Assembly (NCBI GenBank): GCA_964581385.1
Contig: CAZOOK010000002.1
Location: 186,001-250,000, forward strand
Reading direction: 5' to 3'
Source: CAZOOK01 sp964581385
GTDB lineage: Bacteria; Pseudomonadota; Gammaproteobacteria; Nevskiales; Nevskiaceae
Length of the DNA stretch: 64,000 nt
Positions within the stretch are counted from its first letter, which is position 1. The number at the start of each line of letters is the position of its first letter. A program made the position numbers and the translations under genes. The notes beneath the pieces were generated by a model. That model had not been told where the DNA came from and ran no database searches. It worked only from the letters and a program-made list of their open reading frames with translations. This document shows, one piece after another, positions 17,714 through 25,673 of the stretch.

Positions 17714-17856
17714 TGGACAGTCACCATGACGGCCCTAGAGCGTGCTATCCCCTTTTGGATCCCTGCAACGGCACCTGAGTGGGCGCCCTTTTGGCAAAAG
17801 TGCAGTGATCCAAAAGAATACAACATGCTCTGGGTCTTCATGGCATCGAATTGCAT

Positions 17857-18708
17857 TCAACTTTGCGATTTACTGTATGTGAGAAGCGCGATCTGCTCGG
17901 AAACCAGCCCTATCAGAAATACGAGCACCGAGGCGCTGAACAGGAGGGCACTCATGTTCGTGAAACGGTGCGCTGTAAAGAAAGTGTACCCGTAATAGCC
18001 AATACCTAAAAATAAGAAGAACCCACTGACCGGAGCAAATAGCTTCAACGGGGAATAAAGCGTGGCTATTTTGAAGATGATGAGCAAAAACCGTAAGCCA
18101 TCTCGAAAAGGGCGAATATGGCTTTTGCCGACCCGTCGCGCGACGTCAATAGGCTCATAGGCTACGGGATAAGCGCTACGAAAAAATGCCATCGTGATTG
18201 TTGTGGGATACGAAAATCCGTTCGGCAAGAGATGGATGAACTGACGAAATCTGTCGGCTCGAACAACGCGGTAACCGGAAGTGAGATCTGCGACTTTAAA
18301 TCCGGTCATTGATGTTGCTATGCGGTTATAGAATTTGTTAGCAAGTCCGCGCCCAAAACCCGCTTGGCCACTCCAGTTGCGCGCGCCGACCACCATGTCA
18401 TACCCCTCACCGAGTTTTTCCAGCAACCGCGCAATCTCGCCGGGATCATGCTGCCCGTCGGCATCCATGAGCACAAAAATTTCACCGGAGGCCGCGCTCA
18501 CCCCGCGCTTAATCGCAGCGCCGTTGCCCATTGAATAAGGCGTTGATACGCGCTTCACATCCATTTTTCTGCATAAAGCGGCTGTATCATCCGTCGAGCC
18601 GTCGTCGGAAACGATGATCTCCGCATTGGGCATCACCGCCCGCAGCTTCGGCAGCAAATCAACCAGCGCTTTAGCCTCGTTCTTTGCGGGCAAAATGATG
18701 CTAATCAC
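17857..18708 (-). CDS. GT2-family glycosyltransferase with two C-terminal membrane helices
   Basis: A 283-residue protein. The catalytic domain shows MISIILPAKNEAKAL, IIVSDDGSTDDT, the D-x-D motif in VLMDADGQHDPGEI and the acceptor region DLTSGYRVVRADRF. Two hydrophobic segments close the protein (about residues 218-240 and 252-275). This is the DPM1-like/GT2 architecture, which makes polyprenyl-phosphate sugars at the membrane. Those are exactly the donors that GT-C enzymes such as those at 3.3, 5.4 and 8.2 kb need, so this gene is a plausible donor supplier for the island. It is transcribed away from pilB. Confidence 0.85.
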   Translation of the reverse strand: MISIILPAKNEAKALVDLLPKLRAVMPNAEIIVSDDGSTDDTAALCRKMDVKRVSTPYSMGNGAAIKRGVSAASGEIFVLMDADGQHDPGEIARLLEKLGEGYDMVVGARNWSGQAGFGRGLANKFYNRIATSMTGFKVADLTSGYRVVRADRFRQFIHLLPNGFSYPTTITMAFFRSAYPVAYEPIDVARRVGKSHIRPFRDGLRFLLIIFKIATLYSPLKLFAPVSGFFLFLGIGYYGYTFFTAHRFTNMSALLFSASVLVFLIGLVSEQIALLTYSKSQS

Positions 18709-18771
18709 GCTTTTCCTCCCCCTCGGCCAAACTTTGATATCGGACCACAGTAGCCTTTCGGCTAAAGTACA

Positions 18772-18800
18772 TTGACGCGGGGCCGCTTAATAGCTAGTTT
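18772..18800 (+). promoter_or_regulatory. Possible sigma-70 promoter for pilB
   Basis: TTGACG (18772-18777), a 17-base spacer and TAGTTT (18795-18800), 36 bases before the pilB ATG. The -35 box is good and the -10 box weak. It is the best candidate in the 127-base gap between the divergent GT2 gene and pilB. No sigma-54 site was seen here. Confidence 0.25.
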
Positions 18801-18835
18801 CGACCCGAACTTGCAGCGGTAAGCGTCTGAATCCC

Positions 18836-20572
18836 ATGGCAGCCACCCCTCAGAACATCACGCCCACCCCCATCATATCCGGCCTTGCACGCAAGCTGGT
18901 CGTGGATGGCCTGCTCAACGAGCAGCAGGTCCGGGATGCCCAACAGCGCGCGCAGAAGGGCGGCGTATCGCTCGTCAGTGCCTTGGTCGAGGGCAAGTTG
19001 ATTCCCGCGGGTAAGCTCGCCGAGCTTGCCAGCATAGAGTTCGGCGCACCGCTGCTGGACTTGAATGCGATCGAAATCGATCAAGTGCTAGTCAAGGAGT
19101 TGAACGAGAAGATCATTCGCAGCCAGCGCGTACTGCCGCTGTTCAAGCGCGGACGCAAGCTGTTCGTGGCAATTTCAGATCCAACCAATCTAACGGCACT
19201 TGACGAAGTCAAATTCGCGACTAATTACCTGACCGAAGGCGTTCTGGTCGAAGAAGACAAGCTCGCCAAAAGCATCGAAACCGTGCTCAACGCGGCCGAA
19301 CAATCGTCGATGAGCGTCGGCGATTCAGATCTAGACAACCTCGACATCTCGGACGGTAGCGAAGATGCCGCTGCTGCCGAGGTGGTCACGCGCTCGGATG
19401 CCGACGATGCACCGGTCGTGCGCTATGTCAATAAATTGCTGCTCGATGCGATCAATCGCGGCGCGTCAGATATCCATTTCGAACCTTATGAAAAAAAGTA
19501 CCGCGTCCGCTACCGTCAGGACGGGGTGCTCAGGGAAGTTAGCAGTCCGCCGGTGCAAATGGGCAGCCGTCTGGCCGCGCGCCTCAAAGTGATGTCGCGG
19601 CTCGACCTGGCTGAGCGCCGAGCGCCGCAGGACGGTCGTATCAAGCTGAATCTCTCGAAGAGCAAATCGATCGATTTTCGCGTCAACACCTGCCCGACGC
19701 TGTGGGGCGAAAAGATCGTGCTGCGTATTCTCGATGCGTCGAGCGCGATGCTTGGTATCGATGCGCTGGGCTACGAGCCCGAGCAGAAAGAACTGTATTT
19801 GAAGGCACTGGGCCGGCCGCAAGGCATGATCCTGGTGACCGGACCGACCGGGTCCGGCAAAACCGTATCCCTGTATACCGGCCTCAACATCCTCAATACA
19901 GAGGATTGCAATATTTCGACCGCCGAGGATCCCGCGGAAATCAATCTTCCCGGCATCAATCAGGTCAACGTCAATCCGAAAGTGGGACTGAACTTCGCGG
20001 ATGCACTGAAAGCCTTCCTGCGCCAGGATCCGGACGTCATCATGGTCGGCGAAATCCGCGACCTGGAAACCGCCGAGATCGCGATCAAGGCAGCGCAGAC
20101 GGGCCATTTGGTGCTCTCGACACTGCACACAAACGATGCGCCGCAAACTCTGACCCGTCTGCTGAACATGGGCGTAGCGGCGTACAACATCGCCGCCTGC
20201 GTGTCTCTAATCATCGCACAGCGTCTCGCGCGCAAGCTCTGTAAGGTCTGCAAAAAGCCCGACAACATTCCGCGCACTGAATTGCTGAAGGAAGGCTTTA
20301 CCGAGGCGGAGGTCGACGCGAAGGGATTCACCATTTACAAGGCGGTCGGCTGCGAACAATGCAATGACGGCTACAAGGGACGCACCGGCATCTACCAGGT
20401 GATGCCGATCAGCGAAACCATGGGACGCATGATCATGGAAGGCTGCAATACGATGCAGATCGGCGACCAGGCGCAAAAGGAAGGTGTCCCCAATCTGCGC
20501 CAGTCCGCATTGAGAAAGGTGCGCGAGGGCGCGATCGACCTGCTCGAAGCCAACCGCTGCACAATGGAATAG
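18836..20572 (+). CDS. pilB: Type IV pilus extension ATPase PilB
   Basis: A 578-residue hexameric ATPase that powers pilus extension at the inner membrane. An N-terminal MshEN-type domain (about 15-160) is followed by the type II/IV secretion ATPase domain: Walker A GPTGSGKT (336-343), an Asp box, Walker B VIMVGEIRD and the His box LVLSTLHTNDAP. A tetracysteine zinc motif (CKVC...CEQC) lies near the C-terminus, as in PilB and GspE. The length is normal. It is first in pilB-pilC-[repeat]-pilD. No clear Shine-Dalgarno sequence precedes the ATG at 18836, but the N-terminus aligns well with family expectations. Confidence 0.97.
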   Translation: MAATPQNITPTPIISGLARKLVVDGLLNEQQVRDAQQRAQKGGVSLVSALVEGKLIPAGKLAELASIEFGAPLLDLNAIEIDQVLVKELNEKIIRSQRVLPLFKRGRKLFVAISDPTNLTALDEVKFATNYLTEGVLVEEDKLAKSIETVLNAAEQSSMSVGDSDLDNLDISDGSEDAAAAEVVTRSDADDAPVVRYVNKLLLDAINRGASDIHFEPYEKKYRVRYRQDGVLREVSSPPVQMGSRLAARLKVMSRLDLAERRAPQDGRIKLNLSKSKSIDFRVNTCPTLWGEKIVLRILDASSAMLGIDALGYEPEQKELYLKALGRPQGMILVTGPTGSGKTVSLYTGLNILNTEDCNISTAEDPAEINLPGINQVNVNPKVGLNFADALKAFLRQDPDVIMVGEIRDLETAEIAIKAAQTGHLVLSTLHTNDAPQTLTRLLNMGVAAYNIAACVSLIIAQRLARKLCKVCKKPDNIPRTELLKEGFTEAEVDAKGFTIYKAVGCEQCNDGYKGRTGIYQVMPISETMGRMIMEGCNTMQIGDQAQKEGVPNLRQSALRKVREGAIDLLEANRCTME

Positions 20573-20618
20573 AGTATGAAGCTGGACATCCTAATCGCGC
20601 CCGAACCGGGGGAGACGC

Positions 20619-21836
20619 ATGGCTGAAGCCGTTGCCAAGGAATTCACCTACGCTTGGGAAGGCACTGACCGCAAGGGCGCCCGCGTCAAGGGCGAAAGCG
20701 TCGGTCCCAGCGAAGCGCTGATCAAATCGCAATTGCGCCGCCAGGGCATCGTACCGGTGCGCGTGCGCAAGAAAAGCGGCCTGTTCACCAAGCGCAAGCG
20801 CAAGGTCTCGGCGCAAGACATCGCGATCTTCAGCCGTCAGCTTTCGACGATGATGGGGGCGGGTCTGCCGCTCGTGCAAGCGCTCGAACTCGTCGGTCGC
20901 AGCCATGAAAACCCCAGCATGAGCGAGCTGATCCTCGCCGTGAAGACCGGCATCGAAGGCGGCTCTTCGCTGTCGGAAAGTCTGGCCATGCATCCCCAGT
21001 ACTTCGACGAAATGTATACAAATCTCGTCGATGCAGGAGAGCGTTCGGGCTCGCTGGAGACGTTGCTCGACAAGATCGCCACCTACAAGGAAAAAACCGA
21101 GGCGATCAAGAAAAAAGTCAAAAAAGCGCTGACCTATCCGACGGCGGTCGTCGTCGTTGCGTTCATCGTCACCGGCATCCTGCTGTATTTCGTCGTGCCG
21201 CAGTTCCAGGATTTGTTCTCTAGCTTCGGAGCGGATCTGCCGGCGTTCACCAAAATGGTGATCGGGCTATCGGTATTCGTGCAGAACAAATGGTGGTTCC
21301 TGCTCATGGTTGGCGTCGGCGTCTTTGTTGGCTTCCAGCAGGCCCACCTGCGTTCCGCGACTTTCCGCCGCTTTCTCGACCGCGCGATGCTGCGTGCACC
21401 GATCGTCGGCGTGATCCTCTATAAGTCGGCGGTGGCACGCTACGCGCGCACGCTTTCAACCATGTTCGCCGCCGGTGTCCCGCTGGTCGATGCGATGGAA
21501 TCCGTCGCCAAAGCTTCCGGCAACATCATCTTCACCGAAGGCATCCTGCAAATGCGCGAGCAGGTTTCGACCGGCCAGACGTTGAACCTGACCATGCAGC
21601 AAAGTGGTCTGTTCCCGCCGATGGCCACGCAGATGGTGCAGATCGGCGAGGAATCCGGCGCGTTGGATAGCATGTGCGCGAAGGTCGCCGACTATTACGA
21701 AGCGGAAGTGGACGCGCTAGTAGATGCCCTGTCGAGCCTGCTGGAACCAATGATCATGTCGATTCTAGGCGTGCTTGTCGGCGGCTTAGTGGTCGCCATG
21801 TACCTGCCGATTTTCAATCTCGGAAAGGCCGTCTAG
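20619..21836 (+). CDS. pilC: Type IV pilus inner-membrane platform protein PilC
   Basis: A 405-residue protein of the GspF/PilC family, the membrane platform that PilB turns during assembly. It has two repeated cytoplasmic T2SSF domains: the first around FSRQLSTMMGAGLPLVQALE, the second around YARTLSTMFAAGVPLVDAME. Three hydrophobic segments are visible (about 180-200, 222-245, 375-398). A GGGGGAG ribosome site lies just before the ATG. Its stop codon TAG (21834-21836) forms the first three bases of the terminal inverted repeat of the element that follows, so the element begins exactly at the gene's end. Confidence 0.97.
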   Translation: MAEAVAKEFTYAWEGTDRKGARVKGESVGPSEALIKSQLRRQGIVPVRVRKKSGLFTKRKRKVSAQDIAIFSRQLSTMMGAGLPLVQALELVGRSHENPSMSELILAVKTGIEGGSSLSESLAMHPQYFDEMYTNLVDAGERSGSLETLLDKIATYKEKTEAIKKKVKKALTYPTAVVVVAFIVTGILLYFVVPQFQDLFSSFGADLPAFTKMVIGLSVFVQNKWWFLLMVGVGVFVGFQQAHLRSATFRRFLDRAMLRAPIVGVILYKSAVARYARTLSTMFAAGVPLVDAMESVAKASGNIIFTEGILQMREQVSTGQTLNLTMQQSGLFPPMATQMVQIGEESGALDSMCAKVADYYEAEVDALVDALSSLLEPMIMSILGVLVGGLVVAMYLPIFNLGKAV

Positions 21837-21866
21837 GGCCTGTTAATACTGACTTTGATCGCTGCG
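21834..21866 (+). repeat. Left terminal inverted repeat
   Basis: Thirty-three bases that are the exact reverse complement of 22174-22206. The first three bases are the pilC stop codon. Confidence 0.95.
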
Positions 21867-22173
21867 ACGGAGACCGTATGGGCACAGCGCAAGGAACGAG
21901 CGACGCGGTGTACTTGACGTACACGAGGAGCGAGAGACGTAGCGCTATGCCCATACGGTCCCGTCCCATCGGCGCCGACACGGTGTTTGCGCAGCAATGG
22001 GTGCGGGAGGCGCCGAAGTGGCCCGCGTCCGCACCCACGCTCGCTGCGCTCACGACACCGTGCCGCGGGCCTGGGTTGCGCCCAAAAGGGCGCCATGCCG
22101 CGTTGCGCCTCGCTCATGTGGAGTCACCACACTTCGCTCGGCGCGCCTTGCCTGGCGCCATTTTGGGCGGCAA

Positions 22174-22206
22174 CGCAGCGATCAAAGTCAGTATTAACAG
22201 GCCCTA
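22174..22206 (-). repeat. Right terminal inverted repeat
   Basis: Exact reverse complement of 21834-21866. It ends three bases before the pilD ATG, so it occupies the position where the pilD ribosome site would be; only CAGG is available there. Confidence 0.95.
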
Positions 22207-22209
22207 ACG

Positions 22210-23085
22210 ATGTGGCTGGCGGAGGATTTCGCCGACCAGCCGGCATTGCTGATCGGCTTCGTTACGGTACTCGGCGCCCTCGTCGGCAGCTTCCTCAATG
22301 TCGTGATCCTGCGCCTGCCGCGCATGATGGAGGCGGAGTGGAAACGTGATTGTCACATCGCCCTGGAACTGTCTCCCGAGCCGGATCCTCCACGGCTGTC
22401 GCTGGCCTACCCACCGTCCCACTGCCCGGCTTGTGACGCCAAGATTCGAGCCTGGCAGAACATTCCGATTCTGAGCTGGTTGTGGCTGCGCGGGCGCTGC
22501 GCCGCGTGCAAGGCTCAGATTTCCGCGCAATACCCTTTAGTGGAAGCAACCAGCGCGATCCTGTGCGGACTGTGCGCGGCGCACTTCGGCTGGTCGCCGA
22601 TGCTTGCCGCGACTCTCGCGTTCACGTGGATGCTGCTGGCGCTCGCGGTCATCGATCTGAACACACAACTGCTGCCCGACAGCCTCACGCTGCCGCTGTT
22701 GTGGCTCGGCCTCCTGCTCAGCCTCTTCAGACTGTTCACGGTCCCGACGGCGGCTATAGTGGGCGCGGCGGCCGGTTACCTGAGCTTGTGGGGTGTTTAT
22801 CACGTGTTTCGGCTGCTGACCGGCAAGGAAGGTATGGGTTATGGCGATTTCAAGCTGCTCGCCGCGCTCGGCGCATGGATGGGCTGGGTGGCACTGCCCG
22901 GCATCATCCTGCTGTCGTCCCTGGTCGGCGCTCTGGTCGGCATCACGCTTATCCTCGCGCGGCGGCAGGATCGCAGCGTGCCGATTCCGTTTGGTCCTTA
23001 CCTCGCCGCCGCCGGCTGGATCATGCTGCTCTGGGGCGATACGCTGCGGCAGGCATATGCACACGTTGCGGGGATGCCGGGATGA
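22210..23085 (+). CDS. pilD: Prepilin leader peptidase and N-methyltransferase PilD
   Basis: A 291-residue membrane aspartyl protease that cleaves the prepilin leader and methylates the new N-terminus. The N-terminal GSFLNVVILRLP motif is followed by a cytoplasmic zinc site with CPAC (Cys72, Cys75) and CAAC (Cys97, Cys100), then the two catalytic aspartates in AVIDLNTQLLPD (Asp149) and GMGYGDFKLL (Asp213). About eight hydrophobic segments are present. It would process the pilin encoded at 2.8 kb. The start lies three bases after the inverted-repeat element, and no good Shine-Dalgarno sequence is visible. It overlaps coaE by four bases (ATGA). Confidence 0.96.
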   Translation: MWLAEDFADQPALLIGFVTVLGALVGSFLNVVILRLPRMMEAEWKRDCHIALELSPEPDPPRLSLAYPPSHCPACDAKIRAWQNIPILSWLWLRGRCAACKAQISAQYPLVEATSAILCGLCAAHFGWSPMLAATLAFTWMLLALAVIDLNTQLLPDSLTLPLLWLGLLLSLFRLFTVPTAAIVGAAAGYLSLWGVYHVFRLLTGKEGMGYGDFKLLAALGAWMGWVALPGIILLSSLVGALVGITLILARRQDRSVPIPFGPYLAAAGWIMLLWGDTLRQAYAHVAGMPG

Positions 23086-23684
23086 CCTTCACGATCGGAC
23101 TGACCGGCGGCATCGCATCGGGAAAAAGCCACGTTGGCAGACTCTTCCAGAAACTAGGGGTTCCGCTGCTCGAAGCGGATATCGTAGCGCGCGAAGTGGT
23201 GGCCCCGCCGTCGCCGGTACTCGATCGCATCGCAGAACGTTTCGGACGCGAGATCCTGCTGGCCGACGGCACACTCAATCGACCCAAGATGCGCGAGCTC
23301 GCGTTTGCTGATCAGCAAGTATTGCGCGATCTGGAAGCAATCACGCATCCCGCGATTCGCGAGCGCATCAACGACTGGCGCGCGCGGCAGCCACCGCCGT
23401 ACTGCGTGCTGTCGAATGCGATCCTCATCGAATCCGGCATGTACAAGCTTGTTGATCGCGTGCTCGTCGTCGATGCGCCGCCGGCAACGCAGTTGCGCCG
23501 CCTACTGCTGCGGGACAACATCGACGAACCCGCGGCAAAGCTCATGCTGGCGGCACAGACCGATCGCGCGACGCGGCTGGCGCACGCGGACGATGTGCTC
23601 GATAACAGTGACGAGAATCGTGATCTCGAAACCGCCGTGCTGCGCTTGCACCGGCTGTACCAGCAGCTCGCGCAGAGCGGTTAG
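23082..23684 (+). CDS. coaE: Dephospho-CoA kinase
   Basis: A 200-residue P-loop kinase catalysing the last step of coenzyme A synthesis, phosphorylation of the ribose 3'-OH of dephospho-CoA. The Walker A motif GGIASGKS is at residues 9-16, the acceptor region LEADIVAREVV follows, and THPAIRERI is the conserved central motif. The length is normal. The ATG overlaps the pilD stop, so the two are translationally coupled, an arrangement common in proteobacterial pilBCD-coaE clusters. Confidence 0.96.
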   Translation: MTFTIGLTGGIASGKSHVGRLFQKLGVPLLEADIVAREVVAPPSPVLDRIAERFGREILLADGTLNRPKMRELAFADQQVLRDLEAITHPAIRERINDWRARQPPPYCVLSNAILIESGMYKLVDRVLVVDAPPATQLRRLLLRDNIDEPAAKLMLAAQTDRATRLAHADDVLDNSDENRDLETAVLRLHRLYQQLAQSG

Positions 23685-23764
23685 AAACACGGTCCGTTTG
23701 CGGCTACGGGTATAGCGGGTCACAATCGCAAAATTGGCAGGAATCGACTAAGGGCCCGTTAACA

Positions 23765-24559
23765 ATGCATCCAGAGGCCGACTGCTTTATTTTTGAGCAA
23801 CCGCTCAACGAGCGGACTCGGTCGTTCCTGCGCCTGCAGTTCCTGTTGTCTGAACTCACTCACGGCCGTGCCGATCCCAGCGATTGGGGCATGCGTTCGA
23901 GCGTACGGACCTTGCTCGATACCTTGTCCGTGCTCGGCCGCAGCGATCTCAAGAGTGAATTGCTGAAGGACTTGGGCGAACAGCAGGCGGCGCTGCAGCG
24001 CATTGGCGACCGGCCGGACGTGAATCGTGACAAGCTGCGAGCAGTGCTCGCCGAAATCACCGCCGCGCTCGCGGCACTGCAGCGCAGTGTCTCGTCGAAC
24101 CCGTCGATCCTGCTGCGCGAAAGCGATTTTCTGTACAGCGTTCACAGCCGCAGCGCAATCCCGGGCGGTACTTGCATGTTCGATCTGCCGGCCTATGCAC
24201 ATTGGCTGAGCCGGCGTCCTAGCACTGCACAGCGCGATCTCGATTCGTGGGTCGCGCGGCTGCAACCCTATAGCGCTGGCGTCAACCTGAGCCTGCGGTT
24301 GCTGCGCGGCGCTAACCAGCCGGTCGAGCAGATTGCCTCTGGCGGCGTCTTCCTGCATGTGCCGCAGGCGCATTATTCGCTGGTGCGCGTGCACCTGTTG
24401 ACGGAGGTGGATGTATATCCGGAAATCAGTGCCAGTCGGCACCGCATCTCAGTGCGCTTCATGCGTCTCGGCGACATCGACAAGCGCAATGTTCAGGAAA
24501 CTGGTGACGTGCGCTTCTGGCTCCAGTGCTGCAGCCCGGCCGGAGGCGTCGCTGCTTGA
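23765..24559 (+). CDS. zapD: Cell division protein ZapD
   Basis: A 264-residue cytoplasmic protein that bundles FtsZ filaments. It shows the family opening FEQPLNERTRSFLRLQFL, a helical middle, and the C-terminal FFLH-like part (GVFLHVPQAHYSLVRVHLL, then PEISASRHRISVRFM). It lies between coaE and yacG, the standard proteobacterial order. The stop overlaps the yacG start by one base. The 80-base gap before it contains GGGCCCGTTAACA, which resembles the end of the inverted-repeat element after pilC. Confidence 0.94.
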   Translation: MHPEADCFIFEQPLNERTRSFLRLQFLLSELTHGRADPSDWGMRSSVRTLLDTLSVLGRSDLKSELLKDLGEQQAALQRIGDRPDVNRDKLRAVLAEITAALAALQRSVSSNPSILLRESDFLYSVHSRSAIPGGTCMFDLPAYAHWLSRRPSTAQRDLDSWVARLQPYSAGVNLSLRLLRGANQPVEQIASGGVFLHVPQAHYSLVRVHLLTEVDVYPEISASRHRISVRFMRLGDIDKRNVQETGDVRFWLQCCSPAGGVAA

Positions 24560-24753
24560 TGCCGGAGCGGATCGCAGCCTGCCCGCAGTGCGGTACCAGC
24601 ACGCGGCTGGACACCAGTAACCCCTGGCGTCCGTTCTGCTGCGAACGCTGCAAACTGATGGATTTCGGCGCCTGGCTATCCGGCCGTTACGCGCTGCCGC
24701 TCGAAAACACCGACGCGCCGGAATCTCCAGAAGAAGCCGACCCGGACCAGTAG
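24559..24753 (+). CDS. yacG: DNA gyrase inhibitor YacG
   Basis: A 64-residue zinc protein with CPQCG (first pair) and CCERC (second pair), followed by the family motif LMDFGAWLSGRYALP. YacG binds GyrB and blocks DNA binding by gyrase in E. coli. ATG at 24559 overlaps the zapD stop. The acidic tail (ENTDAPESPEEADPDQ) is poorly conserved and is also covered by the 3' end of the convergent Nudix/ThiE gene, a 67-base overlap. Confidence 0.93.
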   Translation: MPERIAACPQCGTSTRLDTSNPWRPFCCERCKLMDFGAWLSGRYALPLENTDAPESPEEADPDQ

Positions 24754-25673
24754 GCGCGGATGCCCGCGATACCTTGCGCACCCCGGGACTGCGCCTCGTA
24801 CAACTGGCCAGGGCCCAAACCGCCGATCGCATAAACCGGCATTGTGGACACATCGATGATCCGCTCAAACCCTGCCCATCCGATTCCCACTGTCCCCGGA
24901 TGCGTCGTCGTCTCGCGGATCGGTCCAAGCACTGCGAAATCGGCGCCCGCGCTGCCGGCCCTGACGAGTGCATCCGCACCGTGGACTGAAGCCGCGATCC
25001 ATCCGTGGGGGCGGCTAGGACCTGCCTCCAGCATTCCCAGCCGCGCCTCGGTGACGTGCCAGCCTGCCACGCCCAGTTCCGTAACCAAGCCAGGCGCGCG
25101 ATCCAGCATCAGTCCGATCCCACGACTCCGGCACGGCGCGGCCAACCGCCCCGCGAGCCGCGCATAGTCCGCATCATTAAGAGCGGGCTGGCGCAAGCGG
25201 AGCAGAGCTCCGCGCGGCAGGTTGTCGAGGCCGGCGAGCAGGAAATCTGCGGTAGCGTCCAGCGGCGTGAACACATAGTGCGCAGGCAGTATCAATGCCG
25301 CAACCGCCGGAACCACGGTCGGCAGCACATCGAGTCCGGTCAATGCCGACGGCTTCATCCAGCGCAACGCCTGCCCTTCGCGCGATTCGGGCTGGCCGTC
25401 ATAGCTGTCGATGCGCCAGGTATCGAGAGTGACCTTGCGATCACTGTACTCGTGCGTGAAACGGATCAGCCGCCGCGCTTCCCGCACGATCACGCCGAGT
25501 TCTTCCTGTAATTCCCGCCTCAACGCTTGCAGCGCCGATTCGCCGGGCTCGATCTTGCCGCCGGGAAACTCCCATTTGCCGGCTGCGACTTTACCTGCCG
25601 GCCGCTGCGCAATCAGAACCTTGCCATCGGCATCGACGAGGACGCCGCAGGCGACCGGGAGCAGCGGCTTCAG
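24687..25673 (-). CDS. Nudix hydrolase fused to a ThiE/TenI-like domain
   Basis: A 328-residue protein if it starts at the CTG at 25673. The N-terminal domain is a MutT-type Nudix hydrolase: AAGKWEFPGGKIEPGE leads into the Nudix box, which ends RRELQEELGV. After residue ~135 comes a thiamine-phosphate-synthase-like half: RLRQPALNDADYARLA, GWHVTEARLG, FAVLGPIRETTTHPG, YAIGGLGPGQLYEA. The fusion is known in proteobacteria near argJ and probably removes oxidised nucleotides; the ThiE half's role is uncertain. No ATG, GTG or TTG lies between the in-frame upstream stop and the Nudix core, while GGAG sits eight bases before this CTG, which overlaps the argJ stop as CTGA. Confidence 0.85.
   Translation of the reverse strand: MKPLLPVACGVLVDADGKVLIAQRPAGKVAAGKWEFPGGKIEPGESALQALRRELQEELGVIVREARRLIRFTHEYSDRKVTLDTWRIDSYDGQPESREGQALRWMKPSALTGLDVLPTVVPAVAALILPAHYVFTPLDATADFLLAGLDNLPRGALLRLRQPALNDADYARLAGRLAAPCRSRGIGLMLDRAPGLVTELGVAGWHVTEARLGMLEAGPSRPHGWIAASVHGADALVRAGSAGADFAVLGPIRETTTHPGTVGIGWAGFERIIDVSTMPVYAIGGLGPGQLYEAQSRGAQGIAGIRAYWSGSASSGDSGASVFSSGSA

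Larger units (their letters stand above)
21834..22206 (+). repeat. 373-bp non-coding element with perfect 33-bp terminal inverted repeats
   Basis: The two ends (21834-21866 and 22174-22206) are exact reverse complements over 33 bases, starting TAGGGCCTGTTAATACTGAC. Inside are further nested inverted repeats: GACCGTATGGGCA (about 21881) pairs with a copy near 21950-21962; GGGTGCGG pairs with CCGCACCC; and TTGCGCCCAAAA near 22077 pairs imperfectly with a segment near 22155-22172. No convincing gene is present, and open frames through it are compositionally accidental. It resembles a MITE or a long palindromic mosaic repeat. No flanking target duplication is obvious. Confidence 0.85.

Noticed and set aside
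17726..17995. An 89-codon plus-strand frame between the GT4 and GT2 genes
   Set aside because: It overlaps the GT2 3' end on the other strand, has no ribosome site and no recognisable motif.
21674..22207. Open frames across the pilC-pilD spacer
   Set aside because: They run through inverted repeats, begin inside pilC or in the repeats, and have no ribosome site or domain; the palindromic structure explains the sequence better.
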